Positions 22,590 to 35,893 are shown, counted from the first letter of the stretch. The stretch: DNA of 64,000 nucleotides from Piliocolobus tephrosceles (GCF_002776525.5 NC_045438.1:154098814-154162813), one strand, 5' to 3'. A program made the numbers and translations. Notes: generated by a model from the letters alone, not told the origin.

Positions 22590-24480
22590 CATAAATTATC
22601 ATAGCATCAAAGATACCTAGAGATAAACCAATTAAAAATATGCACAGGATATCAAAGTCAGGTCTAAATATTATTGAAAGAAATTGAAGAAGACCTAAAT
22701 AAATTAAAAAATACATCACTTTTATGAACTGGAAGGATCTCATCTCTGTAAATAAGTCAAACCTCTCCAAATTGATCTACAGAATCAATATAATGCCAGT
22801 CTAAATCCCAGGAAGGTGTTTTGAGGAAATTGACAGGCTAATTCGAAAACTAATATAGATATGTCAAGTCTTAACAGTAACAGAGACAATCTTGAAGAAA
22901 AATGAAGTGGGAGGATATCACGACTCACTTTTAAAAGTGCACCAAGTAAAACAGAGTGGCATTGGTCATGGGATAGAAAAATGGACCAATAAAAAGAATT
23001 GAAAATCTGGAAACAGATCCATGCATATATGTATACTTGATTTGATTTATGACATAGGGAATCATGGGGAAAGGATAATCCCTTAATAAATGACACTGGT
23101 TCAATTACATATTCATATGGAAAAAATCTTGATCCCTACCGCACACTATACACAAATATCAATTCCAAATGTGAAAAGCAAAACAATAAATCTTCTAGAG
23201 GGTTTGGCAAACTTTTTCTGTAAAGAGTCAGAGAATAAACATTCTGGGCTTTGTGTGCCATAAGGTCTGTTGTAGCACAAAAGTAGTCATGGGTGATGTG
23301 TAAATGAATGAGCATGACTGTATCCCAATAAAACTTTATTTACAAAAACAGTTGGCAGAATGGATTTGGATCACAGTCCATAGTTTGCCAACCCCTGTTC
23401 TAGAAGTTAACATGGGAGAATATCTTTATGATCTTGGAAGAAGATTTTTAAATAGTCACAAAATATCCTAATCACAAAGGCAAAGACACATTGCGGTCCT
23501 TTAATTTTAAGACGTTCTGTTCACCCCAAAATACCACTAAAGTACTGAAGAGACAATCGATATAGTGGGAGAAATTATTTGCAACACATATAATGCATGT
23601 CTAGAATATATAAAAACTACAAATCAATAAGGAAGACAAATAGCCCAATGCCATGTTCAGACACTTCACTAAAGGTAGCCAAATTGCCAATTAACATTTT
23701 CAAAGGTACTCAACTTTATCAGTCTTCAGGAAAATAAAAATTAAAACCACAATGACATGCCACTACACACCTACTGGAACGATTATAATTTAAAAGACTG
23801 ACAATACCAAATGTTAGCAAGGATTTTGAACATACACACTATTGATGGAAGCGTAAACTGGCACATTTCCACTTTGGAAAACTCTTTGGCAAGTTTCCTC
23901 TAATGCTGAGTACTATATGCATACTTTCTGACTCAGCAATTCCACTTGCAGATATGTACTCCCACAGAAATATACACAAAAGACATGTATAAGAATGTTC
24001 GTGGCAGCATTATTCATAATAACCTCAAATTTTAAACAACCTAAATAACCATTAAATGGACAGTTAAATGGGTAAATCACTCATAGTATATTTATAGAAT
24101 GGAAAACTATTCAGCAATAAAAATACATGAACTCATTTTACATGCAAATCTACTGAAACTTTCAAATGTAACAGTAAGTGAAAGTAGCCAGAACTGAAAG
24201 AATACAATGTATAATTCTAATTATATGTGGCTCAAATACAAATACAAGTAAAACTAACCCATGGCATTATAAGTCAGAACAGTGGTAACCTTTGGAGAGA
24301 AGGAAGAGCATGATAAATTGGAATATTCACTGGGTTTCTTGGGAGTTGATAATGCTCTATTCTTTAACCTGAGTGGCACTTACACAGGTACATTCATTTT
24401 ATGATAGCTCATTGGATTATATACTTATGATCTATGTAATTCTCTGTATATATGCAATACTTCATCTGAAGGTTTTAGAA
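22590..24480 (+). mobile_element. Old L1 (L1M-type) ORF2/3' fragment, split by a hAT MER
   Basis: Sense L1 ORF2 landmarks: 'aattgaagaagacctaaata', 'aaagtagccagaactgaaag', 'ctcagcaattccacttgcag', 'ggcagcattattcataataa'. Multiple stops and indels; no intact reading frame. A 197-bp hAT MER at 23,201-23,397 interrupts it and the L1 text resumes on both sides. Confidence 0.9.
23201..23397 (+). mobile_element. hAT-type MER element (copy 2)
   Basis: Begins 'ggtttggcaaactttttctg' and ends 'catagtttgccaacccctg', with 'aataaaactttatttacaaa' internally. Flanked by an 8-bp duplication, 'ttctagag' (23,193-23,200) and 'ttctagaa' (23,398-23,405), as expected for hAT elements. It sits inside the old L1, so it inserted later. 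Confidence 0.92.
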
Positions 24481-25338
24481 ATCTATTGGAGAAAAAGAAA
24501 AAAAAAAAGCACTGCCTCCTGTTCCAACTACATGTTTCAATCACCAGAGCAGGTCAGACACAATAGCTGTACAGATGCTTAGGTAGCACTGAAATGCTAC
24601 TGGACGAAGAAACATGGCTTACAAGTGTTCACATGGTCTTCTTACACTGGCTCAAAGGCCCAGCTGGCTCTAATACATTAAACTTAAAAGGTCACCAAGC
24701 CTGGTGACCACCTCACAGAAGAAATAGATTCTAGATACACCCAGAGAAGTTCATCTCAGAACTATCAGGTCAGGAAAATGAGGTTGTAAAGTCAGAACTG
24801 TAAAGCAATTCTGTTCTCTAGCAACTGCCTTACGTTGATCTCTTTCCTGCTCCTATTCTCTGTTAAGTCTTGTAAAAGTGGTTTTACTCACAGGACAAGT
24901 GGTTCTCTATACTAGGCAGCTTAGATTTAGGTTTCCCTAAAGATGGGATGAATTGATTGCATATATTTGGAGCTCTATTGCTTTTTAATACCCAATAGCA
25001 AAGAATTCTATTCCTGAATCCTAGAACTTCAATCTTCATGAGACAGCAAAAGGGCATTTTGACCCTCCCAATCAAAGTCGAAGAATATTTATTCCATCTC
25101 CTTCATATTTTCCTCTTCTCGTCCTTGAAATCTTAATTAAAACTTCCTAAATTCATTTCCTCTAAGTATACCACAGTAGCCAGAACCCTTATTAGCACTG
25201 AGAACTTTCCTTGGCACAGGTATAATTGCTCCTCTGTCAGTGTCCGGTGGAAGCTAACCTGAGTGGCGTGTTTTCATAAGCTTTGGTGGTTGAGAGGATG
25301 CCACCAGGATGGCAAGAAGGGGATGTGTCAAACACCTC
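24481..25338. other. Unassigned sequence
   Basis: No gene or named repeat recognised. Confidence 0.4.
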
Positions 25339-25500
25339 ACCTTGAAAGGAGCACAGGCCTTGAAGTCAGACAGACTGAAGCTCCAACACAGTGCCCAGCG
25401 CTCACTAGATGCTCTACCTTAAACAAATTACTTAATGTAGTTTAGAATCAGTTCCTATATTATAAAATAAATAAAATAGTGTTTATCTGGTAGAATGGCA
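25339..25500 (+). mobile_element. MIR-like fragment
   Basis: 'caggccttgaagtcagacag' and 'ctaccttaaacaaattactt' match a degraded MIR. Confidence 0.5.
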
Positions 25501-25504
25501 TAAA

Positions 25505-25556
25505 GTAAGAAGAGGAGGAGGAAGAGGAGGATGAGGAAGAGGAGGAAGGAAGAAGA
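25505..25556 (+). repeat. (GGA/GAA)n purine tract
   Basis: Uninterrupted AG-rich run of GAGGAGGAAGAGG type. Confidence 0.9.
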
Positions 25557-25569
25557 CCATAAATAGAAC

Positions 25570-25770
25570 TGCTGTGTGCCTAGCATTGTTCTGTGTGCTA
25601 TATATATGTTGATTTATTTCTGTGTAAGTGTCACAGGAATCCTAGAACATAGGCTCTGTTCATATCACCAGTTTATAAATGAGGAGCCCAGGCATAGAGA
25701 AGTGAAGGAACTTGCCCGAGGTCAGATGGCTACAAAGTGGTGGAGGGAGGACACTGATCCAAGCAGTCTG
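25570..25770 (-). mobile_element. MIR SINE
   Basis: Antisense MIR: 'tgcctagcattgttctgtgt', then 'ataaatgaggagcccaggca', then 'gaacttgcccgaggtcagat', 'ggctacaaagtggtggaggg'. Confidence 0.82.
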
Positions 25771-28433
25771 GCCACAGGGTCCACGTTCTTATGCACAACA
25801 TCCAACTGGTTTCTTGCCCCTAGAGTAGAGGCAATCAAGCATGGATTACTCACTTCAAGTAATGCTTCTTTCATCCCCTTTCTCACAAAGCTCAATGGCA
25901 TATCTAATTTTTAGGTTTAGGAAGAGAGAAGTTAAGAAGATCCTTGTATGTTTCTCTCATTTAATAGCACCCCCTGTATCTTACTTTCACCTCCTCAGTG
26001 AACAACTTAGAGAATAGGGCTGCTTGGGTAAGTTTTTTACTCAGCATGCACACGATGAGCACCTATGGCACGCCAAGTACTATCGTAGGTAATAAAGGAG
26101 CCAAGGGGCCCCACCAGTTTCTTCTCTACTCTCCCTCTCTCACTGGAATCATAAGTCCACATGAAATGCTGTGGCCTCAGGACTAAAGAATAAAGTCTAG
26201 GCCAATGACAGGCCAATGCTCATACAGCCCAGCTTGTCCATCAGCTGCCAGAGAGGCCTGCATGAATCCAGAACTAAATCCAATCCGGAATTATGTGGAG
26301 AGAGCCTACTCCAGCCTGGATTTGCTCCTGAAACAGCAAGTACATTGTTCCTAACTCCAGGCCACGCTTGCCAGTGGCAGCTCATGACCCTCCAGAAATT
26401 ACTTTGCCTTTATAGAGCAGGCTGTAATTTTAACTCCCACTCCCCCGCCACCAACTTTATTTTTTCACCAAAAATTAATTTAAACACCAATGAAAGCTCA
26501 GAATCCATTCACTCTGATTGGCAAGAAAGGAAAGAGAAAAGAAAAGCAAAAACACATTTTGTTGTTTGCCATACCTGAACTGGCAGAGTCTTCAAGAGTT
26601 GTACTGAGGTTGGAATTTAACACTCCCTCCTCCAACACAAACACTCCTGTGGTGGGGGGAGATGGGGGGATGTGCTCACTAGGCCGCCCTCAGATCTGTG
26701 CGTTGATGGTGAAAACAAGGCCTTAAAATGCATGTCCAGCAAAACTTGAATAAGTCACGACCTACACAAGGCAAACCTTGCTACCGACTGCTTCTCCTTT
26801 CCTCTCCCCACTTCCATCTTTTTCCTTCCCACAGAGCTTCTCCTTTCCTTCACAAAGCTTGGGAAGCACCCTCTGTAGAAACTAAACTGTACATGAAAAT
26901 CCAGGTCCCAGTCCACCATTCCAAGGCCATCAGTACCTTCAACAGGGGAAGCTAAGACTAAGAAATGAGACTTGGAGAGCTTTCCTGAGACCTCCTTTCC
27001 CGTCGTATCTGCCTTCCTATAAGGCCTTGTTTGAGAAGTGTGTATTGAGATGGAATAACCTGTAGGACTTCTGGGTATTTCTCTCTAGGCTTCTGGCCCA
27101 AGTTTGTATCTTTGGAATGTTCCCAGAGTTGGCCCAAGAGCCATGGTGATCATAGCAAGTCCAGGCTCTAGTGATGTGGGCACTGTGGAAAGTTTCCTGG
27201 GGAGTGTGTCATGTTGAATCAAATGTGAATGCTTCTCCTAAACTTCAAGATGTTCTTGAAGTTTACGTAAATAGAAGGCAGGAGAAGCTCGAGTAACTGC
27301 AGTTCTCCCCATTTGAATCATTGGTTTTACTCTTTGCACTGTGTCCAATGCAGCCCACTCTGCAGACCAATAGGAGCCAATCCCAAGGCTCCAAGGGTCA
27401 AGCGGAAGGAGAGAGCTGACAGCTCCCAGTAAAGGAAAAAGCAGGGTCACTGTCCAGCTTTCTGGAGTTACAGGATTAGTTTTCTGCTGGACTCCCCAAG
27501 TGGCAATCTACAGGCCTCTTTCCAGAATTACCAGACTCTGAGGAGACAATAAGAAAGAAACTAAAACAGTTTTTGAAAAGTTTTCCAAAGTTGGTGAATG
27601 CTATATAAAGCCCCAGTTGACTTTGATATTTGCTCGGCTACAGGGAGAGGGGAACACGATGTGATTTGTGGGTGTCTTGGTTGCAAGCTTTGGCCAAGGC
27701 CTAGGTTGTTCCGAATTAAGACTGAGGAAGCAGAATTTCCCTTAGGGCCTTGGTACTGACTTTGAGCCGGAATCTTCTAGAAGACCCCATAGAGTGGAAA
27801 AACAGTTGCCTATTATGCTTGTGTAACAGGATTATAGATTATTTCACTCTGAGAATCTTTATGAAATGACCTAGGATGCCTGAACCTCAAAATGTTGAGA
27901 AATCTTCTAAGCTGAGGGGATGCTGGGTTGATTCTTGGTGTTGGAACTAATATTTCCACTTGGATCTTGTGTTGTCTGAGGTTGGACTCCCCAGAAGCCG
28001 ACCCTGAGTGATTCATTTAAGGAATATCGCCAGGAAAAACTGGTGAGAAGTGGGCCCCAGAAGTAAAGGAGGATGCCGGGACAGGGTGCAACACTGAGCA
28101 AAGCCTCAGGAAAGGAAATGCTGAGATGTGACTGACCGTCTCTCCAGATCTTCCTGTGTACTGTCACTGCTGTCCTGGCCAGGGACCAAGGAAGCTGGAG
28201 TATCTACACCTCCCTCTCACCTGTCATTCACCAGTTAAAGACTGTCATTTCTAGAAGGAAGTCAATCTTCATTATTGCACTATCAAAATAGTTTCTGGAC
28301 CGAGGGCAGCTCTCTGATAAAGAGATACAGCTGCTGCTTAAGTATAGCTGGACCTGGGTACATGAAAATAATAAAGGGCTTGTAAGGGGAATGGTCTAAA
28401 CACTAAGTGAGTCAGCTATATATTGTCTGGACT
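25771..28433. other. Long unassigned single-copy interval
   Basis: 2.7 kb with no recognised gene and little recognisable repeat content (a possible MIR trace at about 26,036-26,110). Open frames up to 120 codons (26,216-26,578 plus) have no family resemblance. Confidence 0.45.
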
Positions 28434-28827
28434 TGCTATGGACTGAACCGTGTCCCCACCAAATTCGTATGTTAAAGTCTTAACCCCTCAATATGACTAT
28501 ATTTGGAGATAGGCCTTTAGGAGGTAATTAAAGTTAAGTGGGATCACAAGGGTGGACCCCTAATCCAATTGGACTGGTGGCCTCGTAAAGACAGGAGGAG
28601 ACACCAGGGATGTCTCCCCCGTCTCTTTTCATGCACACTCAGAGGAAAGGCCATGTGAGGACACAGCCAGAAGCCAGCTGTCTGCAAATCAGAAAGAGAG
28701 CCCTCACCAGGAATGAAATTGCCACCTTGATCTTGGACTTCTCGCCTCCAAGAGTGTGAGAGAATAAAATTCTGTTGTTTAAGACACCCTGTGTGTGGTA
28801 TTTTGCTATGGCAGCTCTGGCAAGTTA
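28434..28827 (+). mobile_element. MaLR solo LTR (MLT1 type)
   Basis: 'tgctatggactgaaccgtgt' at the start; 'ggccatgtgaggacacagcc', 'ccaccttgatcttggacttc' and 'gagaataaaattctgttgtt' follow in order. Confidence 0.9.
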
Positions 28828-30539
28828 CTGCTTTGGGTCAGTCATATACAGAGTGGGTACATTTATCTGTAAGAGAAACTCCACTGATGCAATCCATGGT
28901 ACACAAGTACCAAAGGCTGTGAGCGGTCACCATTGATTTGTCAATGCTGTGGGCCCTGCCATTGGTCCCAGAGTTAGTGTCAGCCAGTGGTCCTTTGGGG
29001 TCTTCCCCTCACCTCATCTTAAAGTTTTTGGTTCACATTCCCTCTGCTTTGCTTGACTGCATGGAGGTGGGACAGATGCTGCATTTGCAGGAGGGCACCA
29101 GTGCGCTTTTCTGTTTTCTCCCCTACTTCCCAGTCATTCCATCTGAAAAGAATGCATAAAACCAGATTCTGAAGAACCAGCATGTCTTTTTAAACTTCTT
29201 GGCCACCTGTCAGTGGATGGAGATCCCACAACAAAGCAGGAACTATCTAGATTATAGATGTCCAGCCAACCTGCTCACATGGCCCCAAGGGGAGGCTTGA
29301 GCTCATAGTTGCTAGCCACTGAGCACCCAGGCCATACTGAGCACAGCACCACAGGGCGGAGACTTCTGAAGTTACAGCCTTGCCACTTAACAGCAAGAAA
29401 GAGCTTCCTGAAGCCAAAAGCTCAACTATGTGCTGCTCAAGAATGGCATGCTGGTAGTGGCAGGCAGTCTACAGAGGAATAGAGAAACTACATGGAGAAG
29501 CAGACCCGGGCTCAGTGTTACCTCCTTCCCCATAACTGTGGGACTGGCAAGAAGAAAGGAAAGTGGGGCAACAACCAAAAGAAAAGCCCATGATTGCTTT
29601 TGTCCAGGCACAAATATCGCTAGTTATGCCATGCCCCCACTGAGCCTCTAGATCCTTGTCAAATCCTCTTCCGCAGACTAAAAATAATCACTCACATATA
29701 AACAAACGTAAATGTATTTTTAACATGCCTCAGAAAACCCACCTTCCTGTTGGGTTTTGGGGCTGTCTCTCCAAGTCAACTGGCATATCACAAAAGCAAC
29801 TGCAACTGCTTAGAACTTTCCACCACATACAGGCAAATGTGACCCCAGGTGACATCTGACTGTGAATGCCAAAGTGACTTGTGTTGTGAGATTAGAATCT
29901 CTAACTGCCTTGTGGTTTCAGAAAGCAGGAGAGGCCAGAACTTAAGAGAGGGTGAGGGCTTAAAAATTCAAGGTGAAGAGTTCCAGAAAAACCCACACAT
30001 TTTGAGGGTCATTTGTGTGGCTTCCTGCGGAAGGTTTTAAAAGCCGGAGTACAGTACTGTTGAGACGTTAGCCAGTGGAAATAAAGGAAGCCCGCCACCC
30101 AGCCAAGCAGCTAGCTGGATGGCAGCCCCCAGTTGGGGAAGGTATTTCACCCTGTGAGGGCAGGCAGCAAAGGAAGAGAAACCAACCAACTGTCACCAAT
30201 CTGAAAGAATTTGAGGGCCAGAAGGATAACAGCATGATTTAAAAAAAAAAAAAAAAAAGTATTTTTTTAAAGGCATACACAGGACATATGATCCCTAAGT
30301 AATAGCTCGTAATTAATAAAATAACCCTGTGATCCTGCCAAAGTACTCTTTTGCTAACTCATTTGCAGACATTAGATGCCTCTTACCTCTTCTTTGCACT
30401 CATCATCATTCCACAAAAATAAGAGATTGGGGCAAATAAGGATTTGCATCAACGGGACATTTTGTGCTTTTCAAAGAGCACTCCGTTCCACCGAGAGGTA
30501 AGGATAACATAATTAGAAACAAATTGTGGGATGTGCCCA
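28828..30539. other. Unassigned single-copy interval
   Basis: No gene or named repeat recognised. An A-run of about 18 lies at 30,241-30,258. Confidence 0.4.
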
Positions 30540-30540
30540 T

Positions 30541-30842
30541 GGCCAGGTGTGGTGGCTCACACCTGTGATCCCAACACTTTGAAAGGCCAAGGTGGGAGGA
30601 TTGCTTGAGGCCAGAAGTTCAAGACCAGCCTGGACAACATAGTGAGACCCTGTTTCCACAAAAAATTTTTTAAAATTAGCCATGCATGGTGACACATGCC
30701 TGTAGTCCTAGTTACTCAAGGGACTGAGATGGGAAGATCACTTGAGCCCAGGAGTTCCAGGCTGTAGTTTGCTTTGGCCACACCACTGCACTCCAGTCTC
30801 GGTGTCAGAGCAAGGCTCTGTCTCTAAAATTAATTAATTAGT
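30541..30842 (+). mobile_element. AluJ-type element
   Basis: Full-length, diverged dimeric Alu with AluJ-like features ('cttgaggccagaagttcaag', 'cactgcactccagtctcggt'). The flanks share 'tgtgccca' at 30,532-30,539 and 30,855-30,862. Confidence 0.92.
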
Positions 30843-31604
30843 TAAAAAAAGAATTGTGCCCAAATGGCTTAGAGCTGGTTAAGTGACAGATGTATTTTGC
30901 TGCGGACCAAAGTTAAGGTTGTTTGACTCTTAGGCACTTCTTTGGCCATGACCTCCTGCTTCTGGTTCTCCTGATAAAATGCTGGAGGCTCAGTCCAAGG
31001 TAACAAGCAAGAAGTGGGCTCAGGAGGACAGAGCTCTGGCTTCCCAGATGCACATTCATTCACAGGCTCCTACCTCTGCCATTGCAGGTTCCTTGACTTT
31101 GGCCTTCAGTCCTGACTTATTGTAATTTCTCTGCTTATGGGTAAAACGAGGAATTCCTGTCACATTGCCAACACCACCCCCTTTCTTCTCACCCCAAGGA
31201 GGGTGCAGAGAGGGGGCAAGACCAAGCCTGCCCAGAGTTGGAGTCTTGAGATGTGAGGTAACGTTGGTTCCCCATCTATGCTGAAACCTGAGGGAAATTG
31301 GCAGGGCTTATGAGGAGGGGAGGGCCGGCCTTGAGATTTTCTTTATGTTTGGCCTGGATGTAGTCCAACCTTAAACTCAAATGAAAACTTGAGAAATGTT
31401 ATATTACCAAAGAGAAATGTATATTACCAAAATGTGTTTTGAAATGAAGGTAATGGAGTGGGTGGTGGCGGCCAGTCACAAAGCGCAGCTTCAATCCGGC
31501 TAAACAACTAAACCCTCACTGAAGAATCCAGGCCCTCTTGACCGCACCATAAGGAGGAGTCTTCACTACCCCAATTCCTGTATTTTGTGTTTGCGCCCAT
31601 CCAG

Positions 31605-31735
31605 GGAGCTCTTAGAACACCTGGGTCCCAGTCTCTCATGTGGTTACTCACCTGAGCTAAGTCTCTTCACTTCTCTGATCCTCAACTTTTCCCATGCTCT
31701 AAATTAGAGGTATAAATCGAGTGTCAGGGATCTTT
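31605..31735 (+). mobile_element. MIR-like fragment
   Basis: 'cctgagctaagtctcttcac' and 'cttctctgatcctcaacttt' resemble the MIR core to 3' region. Confidence 0.5.
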
Positions 31736-32269
31736 TCGTTCAAAGAACCAAGTTCTAGTGCAATCACTGGCAAATGTAATTTCTAAATCTTAAAAGTCAT
31801 CCATGCTTCCAAGATGCAATTGAAAAATGGCAAATGTTGAGAGGCTCAATGCATTTCGTTTCTTTTTCAAAGGGCCTTTCCTATTTCAGGCAACCGCTCC
31901 TGCGGTGAGTATGAGTGTATGAAAGCATATGTTTGCAAAACAGTTGAAATATTTGCATATAATAGCATTTTCACAGCAGTTAGTATAAACAGGGAGAAAC
32001 TTAGGAGTGGCTTTTCGTGGGTGTCTATGAAATGACAGATTGTGCAATTTTTAGGAAGAAAAAAGCTTGAAAGGAAAAACCCTAGAGGCAATAATATTTT
32101 GACCTTGAGAGAAAAAAATATGCTAGTTTGTGTATAGAAAATAAACTCTCCTTCAAAGTTTACGTTCAGAAAAATCTTGGTTGCTTGCTCATAAATAAAT
32201 TGAGGACAGAATTGTTGATTATTGAGGTTAATGTTCTTTTACTAAAGTGGAAACATTGTATGTAATTAG

Positions 32270-32700
32270 ATTAAGAAGAGATTTTGGTAGAAAGAGTGAC
32301 GATGTGAGTAATCTTGAGTCAACAAAGGCACATTTTGATTTTATTAGCTAGCTATTAGAGCAATCTTTGGCATTTTATGTGTGATGCAGAGCATCAGGAT
32401 GTAGCTGTTGAAAGTCATTTGTGTCCGCTGTCTGGACTAATTGAGCGACAATAATAAAACGCTGTTTTTAGATAAACAATGGGTGGCGGAGCTCCATCAG
32501 TCCCTGCAGGGAGCGTGTTGATGCCTTTCAAAGAGCAACTGGCTGAGCTCACGTGCCACAGTCATTTCACAGAGGAAAGTCAAGTCGTTTAAATCAACTA
32601 AATTGAACGCAGTTTTGAAATGGAAATCAGTAATCCCAGTTTGGAGCTGCCTCCTTGTCAATGGAAAGCTAGAGGCTCGGATCGCCGTCTGGTTCTCTCC
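32270..32700. promoter_or_regulatory. Candidate conserved noncoding element (inference)
   Basis: Repeat-free stretch with clustered homeodomain-like cores ('ggactaattgagcgac', 'tttattagctagc') and a composite FOX/SOX-like block 'gataaacaatgggtgg'. It also has an E-box-like 'cacgtg' (32,551-32,556). The GC content is balanced and CpGs survive. No coding frame. Interpreted as a possible enhancer only by motif density; no comparison was possible. Confidence 0.25.
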
Positions 32701-33357
32701 CAAGTCTTATTCAAAGGCAGGAGGCCCCTGAGCCACGCAGATTTCAAGTTAGCAATACCAGGGAAAGGAATATCACGTGTCGTATGTTTTGTGTAGTGCG
32801 TTAGTGCCGAACAGGCTGACATGGAAATATCATCATAAACCCAAGCTGCCTGCTCTATGTCCCTCTCTTCAGCGCACACAAGATGGGCCCTAGACAGACG
32901 GACAAACAGAAGGCTTCCAGGAGGATGTAAGTGGGTAACGTGCTACTGCCCTTGCCCAGTAGGAAGGAGTTTCTCTTGGAGGCCTCCCTCCTCCTCAGAA
33001 TGTGCCCTTTCTCCTTCCCCCATGCCCTTTAGAATAAAGCATGTCCAGAAGTGAACCTCAACTTTGCATCAAGATTAGGATCTCTGGTTACAGACTGAGA
33101 ACAGAAGAAAGCAGGCTGGCATCCTCCGACTCACTTTATCTTAACGTAGGATCACACAACCACCAGGCTTTTGTGGCAGCCAAGGGGTGGCAGGGGGTTC
33201 TTCAACATCTCCCACTTTTCAGCTATTAGCCTTGTGCAAACAGCCACATGACCTAGGGAAAGACAGTGTGCTGGCTTGACAAACACGGCTTTGAGATAGG
33301 TTCACGGCACTCCACAAATTAATCGCATCTTCCTCACCCTGCTATAAAATGTTGTTG

Positions 33358-33632
33358 TTGACCAGCACAATAGCTCACTCCTGTAATCTCAGCACTTGGA
33401 TGAAGCCGAGGCTGGAGGATCACTTGGGCTCAGGAGTTTGAGACCAGCTTGGAGAACATAGTGAGACTTTGTCTCTACTAAAAATAAAATAAAAAATGAG
33501 GCTGTAGTCCCAGCTACTCAGGAGGCTGAGGTGGGAGGATCACTTGAGTCCAGGAGATTGAGGCTGCAGTAAGTGGTGACCATGCCACTGCACTTTAGCC
33601 TGGATGACAGAGTGAGATGGTCTCAAAAATAC
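33358..33632 (+). mobile_element. AluJ-type element, diverged
   Basis: Both arms visible ('gatcacttgggctcaggagt', 'ggaggctgaggtgggaggat'), with a deletion in the middle linker. The A-rich tail runs into a CA microsatellite. Confidence 0.9.
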
Positions 33633-33636
33633 ACAA

Positions 33637-33642
<6 letters not shown>

Positions 33643-33675
<33 letters not shown>
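33643..33675 (+). repeat. (AC)n microsatellite
   Basis: About 16 uninterrupted AC units growing from the Alu tail; likely length-polymorphic. Confidence 0.95.
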
Positions 33676-33677
<2 letters not shown>

Positions 33678-33721
33678 CACCACTGAGCTTTAGGAAGCTG
33701 GGTGCAGTCCATTGACATTTT

Positions 33722-33808
33722 CATTCAGTAGCTCTTACTTGAATACTTGCTAGGCATAAGGTCCTGTGCTGCCTGCTGGGGATATATCATTGCAAAAGAC
33801 CAACACAT
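33722..33808 (-). mobile_element. MIR/L2-like fragment
   Basis: 'ttgctaggcataaggtcctg' with 'ctgctggggatatatcattg' recalls the MIR/L2 'aggcactgtgctaggc' motif. Confidence 0.4.
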
Positions 33809-33817
33809 GGCACTTGA

Positions 33818-33841
33818 AGATAGATAGATAGATAGATAGGT
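33818..33841 (+). repeat. (GATA)n short microsatellite
   Basis: Five 'gata' units followed by 'ggtacacagacagaca'. Confidence 0.9.
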
Positions 33842-34009
33842 ACACAGACAGACAAATACAATACAATAGACTATTGGTCTGTTGATACACATTTAGGAGG
33901 TCACGAGTGGCTTTCCCCCTCCCAGCACAACCAGCCCTAGATCAGTCAGTTGTCTTTTAGAGCTTACAAGGGAGGAAAAAAAATATATTTTCTGCTGTTC
34001 TTCTATTCC

Positions 34010-34515
34010 TCAGCAGGGGCCTATAAATTGGGCTGACAAAAGAGAGATTAGCAAGAGAAACACAAGCAGCAGTTTATTAACATGTGCACCCTGATTACAC
34101 ATGGAAATACCCAGAGGTGAGTAACCCAAAGGAGTGGTTAGAACTTGGGATTTATGTTAAATCCACCTTAACATAAAACACAGGAAAAGGGGTTTGAGGC
34201 TTCTGGGGGAGGCAAGTTATGGGATGGTGACCAGGAAAAGTATGGTAGACAAGAGTTGTTTAGTAAGGTTTGTTATGTGGATTTAAAATAGTACCTTCTT
34301 CATTGATAAAAGTTGCTAAGAGTACTCCTTTTCCTGGTATGAGAGAGGGAGATATCTCTACAAATCTAAATTTCCTTTATTAAGGAAAACCATGTGCCTT
34401 GGTTTTAGAGTTTTCCTGAGACTGCTGGTTCTCAGTGGCCTCGAGCTCAAAACAATCCATACGCCAAAGAGGCATATTTTGGGGTGGCATATTCTGGTAC
34501 CTCTCAGGCTACTCC
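34010..34515 (-). mobile_element. Unnamed LTR-like family, member B
   Basis: Most complete of three related copies. Contains 'ctgacaaaagagagattagc', an antisense 'cagcagtttattaaca' signal, and the terminal 'gccaaagaggcatatttt'. No coding sequence. Related copies at 17,225 and 39,365 in the same orientation. Confidence 0.6.
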
Positions 34516-34827
34516 TCACACTATTTTCACTTGACTTCCTAGTCACCTCATCTGCTCTTCACCCTGGACACTAGAGAAAATTCTCTGGCTCTGTCATAAC
34601 CGAAAGCACAAAGTTCTTTCTGTGCATTCCTCTGATCTAAACCATTGTGACAGATTAAAACTAGGCTTTGTACAATCTTTAGTTGATGACTCCTCTGAGT
34701 ACTGCCCCTCTGGAACATAGGCCAAGACAAGCAGCCAAAACATGTCTTCACCTTCTCTCTTAAGAGCTTCTTCCTGACTTTCTTGCATCTTGGACATATT
34801 TTAGTAATTTCTCAAAAAGTATTTGCA
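34516..34827. other. Unassigned sequence
   Basis: No gene or repeat recognised. Confidence 0.35.
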
Positions 34828-34990
34828 ATGGTTAATTTTATGTGTCAACTAAACTAGGCTATTGTGCTCATTTGCTTGGTCAAGCACCAGTCTGGATGTT
34901 GCTGTGAAGGTGTTTTCTTTTAGATGTGATTAATATTTTAAATCAGTAGACTTTGAGCAAATTAATTTTTCTGCATAATTTAAATGAGCT
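34828..34990 (+). mobile_element. Ancient interspersed repeat fragment (unnamed)
   Basis: 'atggttaattttatgtgtca' followed by 'tggatgttgctgtgaaggtg' and 'aaatcagtagactttgagca' is a dispersed mammalian repeat that I recognise by phrase but cannot name with confidence. Confidence 0.5.
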
Positions 34991-35566
34991 CAGAGGACAG
35001 AGTGTCAAGCCAAAGATGGTTATTCTCAAAGCTTAAAATCTAATGGAATTTATCCTGCTAGGTTTTGAACCTGCTCAGAACTTTTGAGTCCCGTTTTCCT
35101 TCTGATTTCTCCTTTTTGGAATGGGCATGTTTGTCCTATACCTGTCCTAACATTTCTATCTTGCAAGTAAACTTGTCTGGTTTCATAGGCTCACAGCTAG
35201 AGAAAAATGTTGCTCCAGAATGAATCACACTGAGTGTCACACACACCTCATTTAGATGATATTTAAAAGAGATTTTGAACTTAGAGTTGATACTAGAATA
35301 CATCAAGACTTCCAGGAGTGTTGGGTTTCGGTGAATGCATTTTGTATGTGAAAAGGATGATCCAGAGGCTGGTCTGTGACAGGCTGAATTATGTTCTCCT
35401 GACCCAAATTCATGTTTTGAAATCCTAACCCCAGTGCCTCAAAATGTGACTCTATTTGGAAACATAGTTGTTGCAAATATAGTAATTAGTTAAGATGAGT
35501 TAATACTGGAGTAGGGTGAGTCCCTGATAACAATATGACTGGGTATCCTTATCAAAAGAAAAAATT

Positions 35567-35832
35567 GGGGCCAGGCGTGGTGGCTCATGCCTGTAATCCC
35601 AGCACTCTGGGAGGCCGAGGCAGGTGGATCACCTGAGGTCAGGGGTTCGAGACCAGCCTAGCCAACATGGTGAAACCCCAGCTCTACTAAAAATATAAAA
35701 ATGAGCTGAGCGTGGTGGTGTGCACCTGCAGTTCCAGCTACTTGGGAGGCTGAGGCAGGAGAACCACTTGAACCTGGGAGGCAGAAGTTGTAGTGAGCTG
35801 ACGTAGTGCCACTGCACTCCAGCATGGGCAGC

Positions 35833-35893
<61 letters not shown>

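Larger units (their letters stand above)
30863..33357. other. Repeat-poor single-copy interval with one MIR
   Basis: 2.5 kb with only a MIR at 31,605-31,735 recognised. Contains the candidate conserved element at 32,270-32,700. No gene recognised. Confidence 0.5.
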
